Positions 1-6,206 of a stretch of DNA of 6,206 nucleotides are shown here, one piece after another. Below the pieces are notes generated by a model. It was given only the letters and a program-made list of their open reading frames with translations, did no database searches and was not told where the DNA came from. The stretch's first letter is position 1. Each line of letters begins with the position of its first letter. Position numbers and translations under genes: made by a program. Origin of the DNA: an uncultured Bacteroidota bacterium (GTDB lineage: Bacteria > Bacteroidota > Bacteroidia > Chitinophagales > Chitinophagaceae); the NCBI GenBank assembly GCA_903835145.1, contig CAILMA010000311.1, positions 1-6,206 of the forward strand, in the 5' to 3' direction.

Positions 1-2928
1 GAGGCTCAGCAATTTCTTACTTCCATCGTAAAAACCAATCAGATCAATGGTACCCACGGTGTCGGCACCAAGTTTCACATTGGTCGCCTTCATATTGGCT
101 GACACGTATAATTTCTTAAAAATTTGCTCCACAGAAATAGAACCATTCAGGCGGCCATCAGGCTGATAACCTGCGAGGCCCGCCATAGCGCCAAACTGCG
201 CAAGGTCAAGGTTCTCTGTATTGATAAGCAAAGCCTGGTCAGTTCCGTTGAGATGGGAGTTTGCAGTTATTTTCTGTAGCGCAGAGGTGAAACTTATATT
301 ATCAACCTGCAAATAATCGCTACTGTAGGTAACCTTGCTTCCACCCGCAATTTCCCATCTGGCGCGGTTCAGATAAAACTCGGACGGAAACACGGAGAGA
401 AACAAAGAATCTTTCCGTGCTATGACGCGGCCATTCAACTCCAGTGAGTTGCTCGTGTCAGGCGATGTGGTTGCCACCACAAAATCAAGCGAATCATTGG
501 CAAGGGTTGTTGTAAGGCTGAACGAACTATTCATAAAGCTATCGCCAATAGCAACATTATCTATGGTAGCGCCGAGCGCAAGGTGCTCCTGATTGCCCTG
601 GGCGTTGATGGCAATATTACTCATGTGGAACTTACCAATGCTGCCATAGGGCACGGCTACATTCAGCGTTAGCTTCTGCGCGGTAGTGTTTAAAGAACCA
701 CTGATAGTAGATGTATCAAAACCCTTTACGCCATTAAAAGATACTGCCAATAAGCTATCTACATTCCGGGTGGTGATGCTGAACTCCAGATTCTGATCGG
801 CTGGCTTGTTTACTGGTATACTTATATAATTAGGAATGTACTTGCTTAAGTAAAACTGTATGGACTGGGGCAGCTTGGTGAGCTGGTAAGCGCCTGTAAT
901 ACGCCCCGTAATGTCGTTGCTTTGCACAATAAACTCCTTACTGCCATTGGCTCTAATGTTTGACGTAAGTATAATAGAATCCACCGCTACCTTGTGGTGA
1001 TTGCGCTTCAGATCCATGTTATACAACCGTGCGTATCCCATGAAGTTGTCGATGTTACTACCTGAGCAATTTAGCTTAAAGTCAGCCGATGTTGTAAGGG
1101 TATCCGATGTAATGTTAAGCGCTTTAAGGTTACTGTACAGCAGGTGGGCAGTACTGTTTAGCTTTATGTCTTTAGGGTCATTGTAATCTATAAAACCATC
1201 GAAATCAAGTGCCAGGTTCGGGTCGTCGACCAACAGCTTACCGCTGAATTGTTTCTTGCCAAGCACGCCATGAGTGGTGATATTGTGGTATGCATAGTCG
1301 TTGATGTAGATCTCCTTAATGTCGCCATCCATATTAATCTGGGCACTATCCCTGTCAAATGACCTACCTGAAATGTTTTCGTTGCAGGTGATGCTGCCAA
1401 GTAACGGCCTGCGCAGCAGAATGCCAAACTGGGCCTTATCTGTGGCGACGGTTCCTGTATATGTTGCTCGGTTCCCGTTAAACCGTGGAATGGTCATTTT
1501 TATATCGGTGGAAACGGAACCGAGATTGGTTGTCAATACCCCGTTAACTTTAAAATTATCCACAAACCCTTCATACTTGCCCTTAAAATAAGCATGGGTT
1601 ATCGGCTCCAGCGCAAAATCAGGATTGTTTTTAAGCCATGGCGCATGTTTCAGCACACCGGCACCATTAGTATACACTTCGGCATCGGTGAAGGTGATCA
1701 TGGTTGTGTATATGTCTGGCAACCCCTTCATGGTGAGGTTACCTTTGGCAACCGAACTGCCGTCAGACACTACAATGTGTTTGCCATAAAGGTTAGAAAC
1801 CGTTCCGCGGCCATCGCCGCTCACCTGCAGTATGGCAGGAAGGCTTTTCATTTCAGGCGCAAAAAAAGCGATATCTCGGGTGTCAACCGTTGAGTTATCA
1901 AGCCGCCCCACCATTGTTACACTGTCAATGTAATCAAGGAAGTTAGGGAAATGCTTATAATGCATTGCGTAATAATTATGGATTTTACTGTGGTTCAGCT
2001 CCAGATATAAATTAGAGCAGATGCTTGCCACAGGCGATACGCTCACCTTGCTGTGCATTTCCTTAATAGTGAGTCCGCAACGCTCTTTTGCATACAGGTG
2101 CAGCGTCTCTCCTTTAATCGTATCTCCGACTATGGTGATATTCTTAATGGATGTATTTACATTACTGATGATCAGGTGATTTTCATCAAACAGGTCGGGC
2201 ACCGGAACCTTATCATTCATTGTGAGGTTAAAACCGCAACCGTTGAGCGTAAGCTTGTCCACCGCAAACTGCCATTTATCCGGATTGAAGGGCGTGTTAT
2301 CGTACTCGGGTAGTGTATCTGCGCCCTTCACTCGCGGCGGCTTTCCACCCTTGTACATTTTAAGGCTTACGATGGTCTTAACAGCATCTATATCTTTTAC
2401 CGTTACCAGCCGCTTACTAAAATCGAGGCTTTTCGCATCGAGATCGAAGGTGCCGATGTAAAAATCCAGATCCTGACCTATCCATTTGTCATCAAAGTTG
2501 AACCGGACGTTCTCAAGTGCTACTTTTTCCAGGTCGAACTCGAAGGCCTTGCCGGTATCCGGCACATGATGGTCGTTCTTTGTCTCAAATGCCTTGCCTA
2601 TGAAATCAAAATTCCATTCCGTTCCCGTACCCTTGCGGTAGAGATTTGCGTAAGTATTCTTGAGCGAAAGGTAGTGAAGTACAGGCTTTTTCGTAAAAAG
2701 AAACCAGTCAGACAGCCGCACTTTTAGCTCACCGGCATACAGCAGGGTGTCTTTATCCTGATCCTGAATGAATACTCCCTCGAGTTTTAAATGGTTCAGA
2801 AAGTCGATCCTTACGTGCTTTACCTCAACCGTCGTTTTTAGCTTTTCTGATAAATAACGGGTTACCTTGCCGGCGAGAAAATTTTGCACAGGGGTTGTGT
2901 TGATTAACAGAATCGTTAACCCAATCAT
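1..2928 (-). CDS. TamB/AsmA-like envelope protein, N-terminal part (3' end outside window)
   Basis: Reading the minus strand down to position 1, all codons are open and the frame leaves the window mid-gene, so about 976 residues from the first ATG are visible. The N-terminus is a hydrophobic anchor ending in INTTPVQNF, followed by KVTRYLSEKLKTTVEV and then HVRIDFLNHLKLEGVFIQD (about 2870-2770). This is the usual opening of Bacteroidota TamB/AsmA-like proteins: anchor, 'VQ' motif, a short amphipathic helix, then the first beta strands. The rest is long, repetitive, beta-rich sequence with alternating hydrophobic residues and many Asn/Asp/Thr/Ser turns, fitting an elongated periplasmic beta-taco. 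In the family, TamB-type proteins span the periplasm and work with an Omp85-type partner (TamA, or TamL in Bacteroidota) in outer-membrane protein insertion or lipid transport. The diagnostic C-terminal DUF490 domain is not visible, so another AsmA-like paralogue is possible. The given start is the first canonical codon; the real start is probably upstream (see 2929-2991). Confidence 0.85.
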   Translation of the reverse strand, partial: MIGLTILLINTTPVQNFLAGKVTRYLSEKLKTTVEVKHVRIDFLNHLKLEGVFIQDQDKDTLLYAGELKVRLSDWFLFTKKPVLHYLSLKNTYANLYRKGTGTEWNFDFIGKAFETKNDHHVPDTGKAFEFDLEKVALENVRFNFDDKWIGQDLDFYIGTFDLDAKSLDFSKRLVTVKDIDAVKTIVSLKMYKGGKPPRVKGADTLPEYDNTPFNPDKWQFAVDKLTLNGCGFNLTMNDKVPVPDLFDENHLIISNVNTSIKNITIVGDTIKGETLHLYAKERCGLTIKEMHSKVSVSPVASICSNLYLELNHSKIHNYYAMHYKHFPNFLDYIDSVTMVGRLDNSTVDTRDIAFFAPEMKSLPAILQVSGDGRGTVSNLYGKHIVVSDGSSVAKGNLTMKGLPDIYTTMITFTDAEVYTNGAGVLKHAPWLKNNPDFALEPITHAYFKGKYEGFVDNFKVNGVLTTNLGSVSTDIKMTIPRFNGNRATYTGTVATDKAQFGILLRRPLLGSITCNENISGRSFDRDSAQINMDGDIKEIYINDYAYHNITTHGVLGKKQFSGKLLVDDPNLALDFDGFIDYNDPKDIKLNSTAHLLYSNLKALNITSDTLTTSADFKLNCSGSNIDNFMGYARLYNMDLKRNHHKVAVDSIILTSNIRANGSKEFIVQSNDITGRITGAYQLTKLPQSIQFYLSKYIPNYISIPVNKPADQNLEFSITTRNVDSLLAVSFNGVKGFDTSTISGSLNTTAQKLTLNVAVPYGSIGKFHMSNIAINAQGNQEHLALGATIDNVAIGDSFMNSSFSLTTTLANDSLDFVVATTSPDTSNSLELNGRVIARKDSLFLSVFPSEFYLNRARWEIAGGSKVTYSSDYLQVDNISFTSALQKITANSHLNGTDQALLINTENLDLAQFGAMAGLAGYQPDGRLNGSISVEQIFKKLYVSANMKATNVKLGADTVGTIDLIGFYDGSKKLLSL

Positions 2929-2991
2929 GCAGATGAGCAGCAGGAAGACATTCCGAAGTATTTTCAGGACCCTTTTCAGCCTTACAAAGCG
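2929..2991 (-). other. In-frame 5' extension of the TamB-like gene; probable true N-terminus with non-canonical start
   Basis: The frame stays open upstream of the ATG at 2928 until a TAA at 2994-2992. The extension translates to RFVRLKRVLKILRNVFLLLIC: a basic stretch leading into a hydrophobic run that continues into IGLTILLIN. Together they form a textbook inner-membrane signal anchor. Starting at 2928 would leave only about nine hydrophobic residues and no positive N-terminus. No ATG, GTG or TTG exists in frame between 2991 and 2928. The candidates are CTG at 2979 (CTG-AAA-AGG) and CTG at 2967 (CTG-AAA-ATA). A -7 box at 3014-3007 would put the mRNA 5' end near 3000, leaving about 20 nt of leader before 2979. 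Either a rare CTG start is used or a base has changed or been lost here. The extension itself is seen; which codon initiates is inference. Confidence 0.6.
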
Positions 2992-3006
2992 TTATTTAGT
3001 GCAGGG

Positions 3007-3014
3007 CAAAGATA
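3007..3014 (-). promoter_or_regulatory. Candidate -7 box (TATCTTTG) for the TamB-like gene
   Basis: On the minus strand this reads TATCTTTG, an exact match to the Bacteroidota -7 consensus TAnnTTTG. It lies about 28 bases upstream of the CTG at 2979 and about 79 upstream of the ATG at 2928, and it points toward the TamB-like gene. The expected -33 TTTG at a spacing near 19 is not present; the nearest TTG is only about 13 bases upstream. The call therefore rests on the -7 box and its position. Confidence 0.4.
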
Positions 3015-3101
3015 AAGCCAATACCACCAAGTTGCATGGAGAGAATTGTTAATAATTTGCACCGAAAAAACAGTATGCAAACGGCACACAAAAAATCTTA
3101 A

Positions 3102-3163
3102 AAATTGTGCAAGATGGCAATTTGTTTGGCTTCAGCGACCTAACGGGCAATTTGGGTGCAATT
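3102..3163. promoter_or_regulatory. Cluster of GCAATT hexamers / GGCAATTTG direct repeat between divergent genes
   Basis: GGCAATTTG occurs twice, at 3116-3124 and 3146-3154, exactly 30 bp apart. The core GCAATT occurs a third time at 3158-3163, 11 bp after the second. The first copy also pairs with an inverted AAATTG at 3102-3107, giving an imperfect dyad (AAATTGTGC...GGCAATTT). Spacings of 30 and 11 bp are close to three and one helical turns, so the copies lie on roughly the same DNA face. The cluster sits just upstream of the ABC-F -7 box and could be an operator or activator site. The repeats are seen; any regulatory role is inference, and an AT-rich intergenic region produces such short repeats by chance fairly often. 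Confidence 0.3.
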
Positions 3164-3181
3164 AATACCATCTTTATTCCA

Positions 3182-3189
3182 TACCTTTG
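3182..3189 (+). promoter_or_regulatory. ybiT: Candidate -7 box (TACCTTTG) for the ABC-F gene
   Basis: TACCTTTG matches the Bacteroidota -7 consensus TAnnTTTG exactly. It lies 91 bases before the ATG at 3281, so transcription would begin near 3195 with a leader of about 85 nt. A TTTG at 3151-3154 is present but 27 bases upstream, longer than the usual spacer of about 19, so the -33 element is weak or absent. Confidence 0.45.
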
Positions 3190-3192
3190 CAC

Positions 3193-3240
3193 CCTCAAAA
3201 CTGAGGATATTACGGAAATTTATTTCCTGAATTACTCCGT
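3193..3240 (+). promoter_or_regulatory. Structured 5' leader of the ABC-F gene (small hairpins)
   Basis: Immediately after the expected transcription start, CCTCA (3193-3197) and TGAGG (3202-3206) can form a 5-bp stem with a 4-nt loop. Next, GGAAA (3214-3218) pairs with TTTCC (3223-3227), and overlapping it ACGGA (3212-3216) pairs with TCCGT (3236-3240). The last two are mutually exclusive, because 3214-3216 is shared. The remaining leader, 3241-3280, is AT-rich and looks unstructured. No ATG-started upstream peptide is present. This could be a small attenuation-type leader or chance pairing; stems of five base pairs are weak evidence. Confidence 0.25.
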
Positions 3241-3280
3241 TGTCTGGGTATTAATTTAAAATTTTTGATTTTCCAATACA

Positions 3281-4912
3281 ATGATCAGTGTAAGTAACTT
3301 ATCGCTCCGTTATGGCAAGCGCGTGTTGTTTGAAGATGTGAACATCCGTTTTACGGAAGGGAACTGTTATGGTATTATTGGCGCCAATGGTGCCGGTAAA
3401 TCTACTTTCCTCAAAATCATATCAGGCGAAATAGACCCCACTACCGGCAAGGTAGAAATAAGCAAGGGGCAACGCATGAGCGTGCTGAAACAAAACCACT
3501 ACGAGTTCGATGAGATTCCTGTGCTTGAAACCGTAATACGTGGCAACACCGTTCTCTTCAATGTAATGCAAGAGAAAGATGCCATTTATGCCAAAGAAGA
3601 TTTTACAGAAGAAGATGGCCATAGAGCCGGAGAGCTGGAAGGTCTTTTTGCGGAAATGGACGGATGGAATGCAGAAAGCGATGCGGCTACCCTGCTGAGC
3701 AACCTTGGCATTAAAGAAGCCTTCCACACTAAACTATTGAAAGAACTCGATGGTAACCAAAAAGTAAGGGTACTGCTTGCGCAGGCACTCTTTGGCAACC
3801 CGGATATCCTGTTGCTCGATGAGCCTACCAATGACCTTGATCTCGAAACCATAAGCTGGCTGGAGAATTTCCTTGCCGACTACGAAAAAATCGTTTTGGT
3901 GGTATCCCATGACCGTCACTTCCTCGATACCGTGTGTACACACGTTGCGGATATTGATTTCGGCAAAATCAACGTTTACACCGGTAACTACTCTTTCTGG
4001 TACGAATCCAGCCAATTGTTGCTGAAACAACGCAGCGACCAGAATAAGAAAGCTGAAGATAAGATTGCCGAGTTAAAAGAATTCATAGCGCGCTTCTCTG
4101 CAAACGCATCGAAGAGCAAGCAGGCAACCAGCCGTAAAAAGGCACTCGATAAAATAAAGGTCGATGATATGAAGGTGTCCAACCGTAAATATCCTGCCAT
4201 CCTATTCAACAATCAGGTTCGCGATGCCGGTGACCAGATCATAGAAGTAAAAGGCCTGGGCAAAACGCTTAACGGTGAGGTATTGTTTAAAGATATTTCC
4301 TTCGACCTAAAAAGAGGCCAGAAGATAGCTGTTCTTTCAGCCAATTCCCTTGCCACTACTGCCTTCTACCAGATTTTGAGCGGCGAAGACAAAGACTTTG
4401 AAGGCACCTTTAAGTGGGGTGTTACCATTACAACTACCTACCTGCCTAACGATAACACCGCCTACTTTAAGAACAATGACGATAACCTCATCGATTGGCT
4501 CAGGCAGTACTCTGAAGAGAAAGATGAAACCTTCATCCGTGGCTTCCTCGGCCGAATGCTGTTTTCGGGAGAAGAAACACTTAAAAAATCGTCGGTACTC
4601 AGCGGAGGCGAAAAAATGCGTTGCATGATGAGCCGGATGATGATGCTGAAAGGCAACATGTTGCTGCTCGATGAACCTACCAACCACCTTGACCTTGAAA
4701 GTATCACAGCGCTGAACAATGGCATGAAAGACTTTAAAGGCACTATCCTTTTCACAACCCGTGACCATGAGCTGGCTAACACCGTTGCAAACCGTGTGCT
4801 GGAATTAACACCGAGTGGCCTGATAGACCGCGAAATGAGCTTCGACGAATATGTAACCAATGCCCGTGTTAAGGAGCTGAAAGCAGAAATGTATGGTGGG
4901 GTAACCGCATAA
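3281..4912 (+). CDS. ybiT: ABC-F family ATP-binding translation factor, YbiT type
   Basis: A complete 543-residue protein with two ABC domains and no membrane segments, the ABC-F layout. The ABC-F family acts in the cytoplasm at the ribosomal E site to modulate elongation or relieve stalling; it is not a transporter. NBD1: Walker A GANGAGKST (34-42), Q-loop Q71, Walker B DILLLDEPTNDLD (175-187) with catalytic E181, and H-loop H210. The interdomain linker (about 240-300) is charged and helical and carries RFSANASKSKQATSR (271-285), close to what I recall of E. coli YbiT. NBD2: signature LSGGE (440-444), Walker B LLLDEPTNHLD (461-471) with E465. Oddities: NBD1's signature is LDGNQ (156-160), NBD2's Walker A is degenerate (SANSLATTA, 353-361, no lysine), and its H-loop His is replaced by R494. 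Length is near E. coli YbiT (about 530). The ATG at 3281 gives the expected family N-terminus. It is transcribed alone, divergent from the TamB-like gene and convergent with the DUF4184 gene. Antibiotic-resistance ABC-F function is not indicated. Confidence 0.95.
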   Translation: MISVSNLSLRYGKRVLFEDVNIRFTEGNCYGIIGANGAGKSTFLKIISGEIDPTTGKVEISKGQRMSVLKQNHYEFDEIPVLETVIRGNTVLFNVMQEKDAIYAKEDFTEEDGHRAGELEGLFAEMDGWNAESDAATLLSNLGIKEAFHTKLLKELDGNQKVRVLLAQALFGNPDILLLDEPTNDLDLETISWLENFLADYEKIVLVVSHDRHFLDTVCTHVADIDFGKINVYTGNYSFWYESSQLLLKQRSDQNKKAEDKIAELKEFIARFSANASKSKQATSRKKALDKIKVDDMKVSNRKYPAILFNNQVRDAGDQIIEVKGLGKTLNGEVLFKDISFDLKRGQKIAVLSANSLATTAFYQILSGEDKDFEGTFKWGVTITTTYLPNDNTAYFKNNDDNLIDWLRQYSEEKDETFIRGFLGRMLFSGEETLKKSSVLSGGEKMRCMMSRMMMLKGNMLLLDEPTNHLDLESITALNNGMKDFKGTILFTTRDHELANTVANRVLELTPSGLIDREMSFDEYVTNARVKELKAEMYGGVTA

Positions 4913-4951
4913 AACAACATAGATAATATAAAACAACGTTGCCGCACTCGT

Positions 4952-4990
4952 AAAAAAAGGCATTCAGCTTGGTCTGATACAGTAGATCAA
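4952..4990. terminator. Weak terminator-like sequence between convergent genes
   Basis: The 85-bp gap between the ABC-F stop and the opposing DUF4184 stop holds two weak signals. TTGGTCT (4969-4975) can pair with AGATCAA (4984-4990), a 7-bp stem with one G-U pair in plus-strand RNA, but no T-run follows it. In the minus direction, a 4-bp stem TCAG/CTGA (about 4977-4964) is followed within a few bases by seven T's (complement of A's at 4952-4958), a poor intrinsic terminator for the DUF4184 gene. No GC-rich hairpin is present. A 10-bp direct repeat, ATAAAACAAC, also occurs at 4909-4918 and 4928-4937, the first copy overlapping the ABC-F stop codon. Confidence 0.25.
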
Positions 4991-4997
4991 TAATAAA

Positions 4998-5744
4998 CTA
5001 ATGAACTAACCTTAGTTTCTTAAAAACAAGCTTCTGAAAAAGCGGCACTACTATCAACGCTATCATAAATGCAGAGATGGCGGTAACTACAATATTGCCA
5101 TAGAAACGGTAGTCAATGGCATTGATAAAACGTAGCATGGTTATAACCGATGAAAGCAGTAAAACCCAAACCCAGTATCTGATATCCGGCTTTGACTTTA
5201 CCGTCCTGTCTACAGGTAGCCTTACCACCCAAAACACTATAAATGCTCTACCAACAAGCGTGCTAAAGTGTTGCAGTATCTCTGAAGTCTGGAAATGCAA
5301 CCCAGCCAATTCAAACCGCGTTCTGAGGAAAGGAATCCTCCTTACAAAGAAGCCATGATTGTGGGTAAAGCTATCCCAGAACAAATGTGATGCCGCGCCA
5401 AGAAACACAGATGTTACGACAACGAGCCAATTCTTTCTGAAATAACCATTCCAGTCAAAATGTTGAAACCCCGCGAGGCGAATCTGGAAAGAATGTGGGA
5501 GATTTTGTAGGAGTGTGTCCCGAACAAATTGATGATATAGAAAACATAGGACAAGCCCAAGCGGGATATCGAACCAAAATAAGCCGCCGAATGTATGACT
5601 GTAGCGAGTGAGTATTTTCATCCTGATGAAGTATTCGAAATCAGGGGTCATGCTACCAATAACAAGGCCGGTAAGCGAGAAGAAACGAGGTGAAATCCCT
5701 TTTACAGGCAGTACAATGGCGGGATGTGCAAAAGTGAATGGCAT
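4998..5744 (-). CDS. DUF4184 family multi-pass membrane protein
   Basis: A complete 248-residue protein starting MPFTFAHPA, the characteristic opening of DUF4184 proteins. The frame stays open upstream to a TTG at 5783, but those 13 extra residues (TGLRSREHFTKL) are polar and precede the conserved start, so ATG 5744 is preferred. Family function is not established. Visible conserved-looking polar residues inside a hydrophobic protein are H7-P8, P34-D35 in IGSMTPDFEYF, H50 before a membrane segment, and the block SHLFWDSFTHNHG with H120, D124, H128 and H130. This arrangement resembles the His/Asp pattern of membrane-bound metal-dependent hydrolases of the YdjM/DUF457 type, so a metal-binding inner-membrane enzyme is a reasonable inference, not a demonstrated role. 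Likely membrane segments lie near residues 52-72, 106-124, 160-176, 189-208 and 214-235, with a basic C-terminal tail. It is convergent with the ABC-F gene and has no partner gene on its strand in the window. Confidence 0.85.
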   Translation of the reverse strand: MPFTFAHPAIVLPVKGISPRFFSLTGLVIGSMTPDFEYFIRMKILTRYSHTFGGLFWFDIPLGLVLCFLYHQFVRDTLLQNLPHSFQIRLAGFQHFDWNGYFRKNWLVVVTSVFLGAASHLFWDSFTHNHGFFVRRIPFLRTRFELAGLHFQTSEILQHFSTLVGRAFIVFWVVRLPVDRTVKSKPDIRYWVWVLLLSSVITMLRFINAIDYRFYGNIVVTAISAFMIALIVVPLFQKLVFKKLRLVH

Positions 5745-5783
5745 AAGCTTGGTGAAATGTTCCCTTGATCTCAATCCTGTCAA

Positions 5784-5796
5784 TTGAACTGTTCAA
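5784..5796. repeat. Perfect 13-bp palindrome TTGAACTGTTCAA
   Basis: TTGAAC and GTTCAA flank a single central T, a perfect 6+1+6 inverted repeat. It lies 40 bases upstream of the preferred DUF4184 start and abuts the alternative TTG start at 5783. Its position suits an operator for a small dimeric regulator acting on the DUF4184 gene, but there is only one copy and no recognised regulator site matches. No convincing TAnnTTTG box for this gene was found nearby. The rest of the gap to 5909 is mostly AT-rich (5818-5880) with a short GC-rich patch at 5891-5902 and nothing else I can name. Confidence 0.35.
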
Positions 5797-5909
5797 CTAA
5801 CACGACTGGCCTAACAATTTCTTTTATTTCATTTTACTAAATTAAAATATAAATACGCATTATTAAAGTTAACACAATTCCCGCAGAAAAAACGCCCGCC
5901 CGGAATAGA

Positions 5910-5941
5910 TTGTCTAAACCAAAAACAATTTAATATCTTTA
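5910..5941 (+). promoter_or_regulatory. Candidate promoter for the secreted-protein gene
   Basis: TTG at 5910-5912 and TATCTTTA at 5934-5941 are separated by 21 bases, close to the Bacteroidota arrangement TTG...TAnnTTTG, with one mismatch in the last base of the -7 box. Transcription would start near 5947, giving a very short leader of about 10 nt before the ATG at 5958. There is no Shine-Dalgarno sequence, as is common in this phylum. Confidence 0.4.
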
Positions 5942-5957
5942 TAACAAATTTGACGCT

Positions 5958-6206
5958 ATGAAATCATTGTGCTTGCTGTCGCTTTTTTTATTGGGGAATA
6001 TTCCCGTTACCCTTGGCCAAAGTGTAAAGACTCCGGTTGCCAATGATAATATCCACCTGGAGCAGGAATTGGAACGCCGATCGAATTCAAAGTATCTGTT
6101 TACCCAAGCGCTATTGGATCAAAAAGAGGCCAGGCGCACTGTCGTTCCCGAATACAGTACAAGCACTTTCAACTTTGGTAAGCTTAATCCGCAGCAACCA
6201 GCTATA
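5958..6206 (+). CDS. Unrecognised secreted protein, N-terminal part (3' end outside window)
   Basis: Eighty-three codons are visible from the ATG, still open at the window end. The protein begins MKSLCLLSLFLLGNIPVTLGQ, a short basic start, a leucine-rich core and a small-residue region ending near G20/Q21, which fits a Sec signal peptide cleaved at about 20-22. The only cysteine (C5) is at the beginning of the hydrophobic core and not in a lipobox, so a lipoprotein is unlikely. The mature part visible so far is polar and low in hydrophobics, with a charged stretch LEQELERR (34-41) and KYLFTQALLDQKEARR (45-60), possibly helical. I recognise no domain and propose no function beyond export to the periplasm or beyond. 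It is divergent from the DUF4184 gene; the start is supported by the signal peptide and the promoter-like sequence just upstream. Confidence 0.7.
   Translation, partial: MKSLCLLSLFLLGNIPVTLGQSVKTPVANDNIHLEQELERRSNSKYLFTQALLDQKEARRTVVPEYSTSTFNFGKLNPQQPAI

Noticed and set aside
1001..2461. Several plus-strand open stretches of 60-100 codons and a short minus-strand one at 1188-1427
   Set aside because: They all lie inside the continuous minus-strand TamB-like frame, have no family resemblance and are antisense or off-frame shadows.
2999..3037. Short minus-strand frame MQLGGIGFIFALH before the TamB-like gene as a leader peptide
   Set aside because: The candidate -7 box TATCTTTG lies inside it, so it would not be transcribed from that promoter.
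2867..3052. Plus-strand 61-codon open stretch across the TamB-like start
   Set aside because: It is antisense to the signal-anchor region and runs through the divergent promoter region; the composition is not protein-like and no family is recognised.
3422..4947. Minus-strand open stretches of up to 161 codons opposite the ABC-F gene
   Set aside because: They are antisense to a well-supported coding sequence with intact ABC motifs; their long open length follows from the codon usage of that gene.
5745..5783. Longer form of the DUF4184 protein from TTG at 5783
   Set aside because: The extra 13 residues are polar and unlike the family, whose members begin at MPFTF; the TTG also abuts a palindrome.
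1..6206. A multi-gene defence, mobile-element or biosynthetic system
   Set aside because: The four genes are arranged divergently or convergently with no operon, and none is a transposase, nuclease, integrase or biosynthetic enzyme; no terminal inverted repeats or CRISPR-like repeats were seen.

Overview
The window looks like ordinary chromosomal DNA from a member of the Bacteroidota (phylum-level call; a sphingobacterial or chitinophagal lineage is only a guess). Three things support this: a very large TamB/AsmA-like envelope protein of the kind this phylum carries, an ABC-F ATPase that reads like the Bacteroidota YbiT branch, and promoter-like -7 boxes of the form TAnnTTTG, with no clear Shine-Dalgarno sequences before the starts. 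I see no tRNA, rRNA, CRISPR array, insertion sequence or phage gene.

Layout. (1) From position 1 to about 2928-2979 the minus strand is one uninterrupted reading frame. It encodes the N-terminal ~975-993 residues of a membrane-anchored TamB-like protein whose C-terminus lies beyond the left edge. (2) Positions 2992-3280 form a divergent intergenic region. It has an outward-facing -7 box for each neighbour, three phased GCAATT hexamers between them, and a short leader with hairpins before the next gene. (3) 3281-4912, plus strand: a complete ABC-F ATPase (YbiT type, 543 aa), a ribosome-associated translation factor. (4) 4913-4997: a short gap between convergent genes, with weak hairpins and a 7-base A/T run. 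(5) 4998-5744, minus strand: a complete multi-pass membrane protein of the DUF4184 family. (6) 5745-5957: a divergent gap with an AT-rich stretch, a perfect 13-bp palindrome and a plausible promoter. (7) 5958-6206, plus strand: the first 83 codons of an unrecognised secreted protein that continues past the right edge.

Neighbours are arranged divergently or convergently, so nothing here is an evident operon and I see no multi-gene system. The genes look like independent housekeeping or envelope functions. I did not find a convincing undescribed system. The most interesting points are the strongly asymmetric ATP sites of the ABC-F protein (one composite site intact, the other missing Walker A lysine, H-loop histidine and a normal signature) and the missing canonical start codon upstream of the signal anchor of the TamB-like gene.
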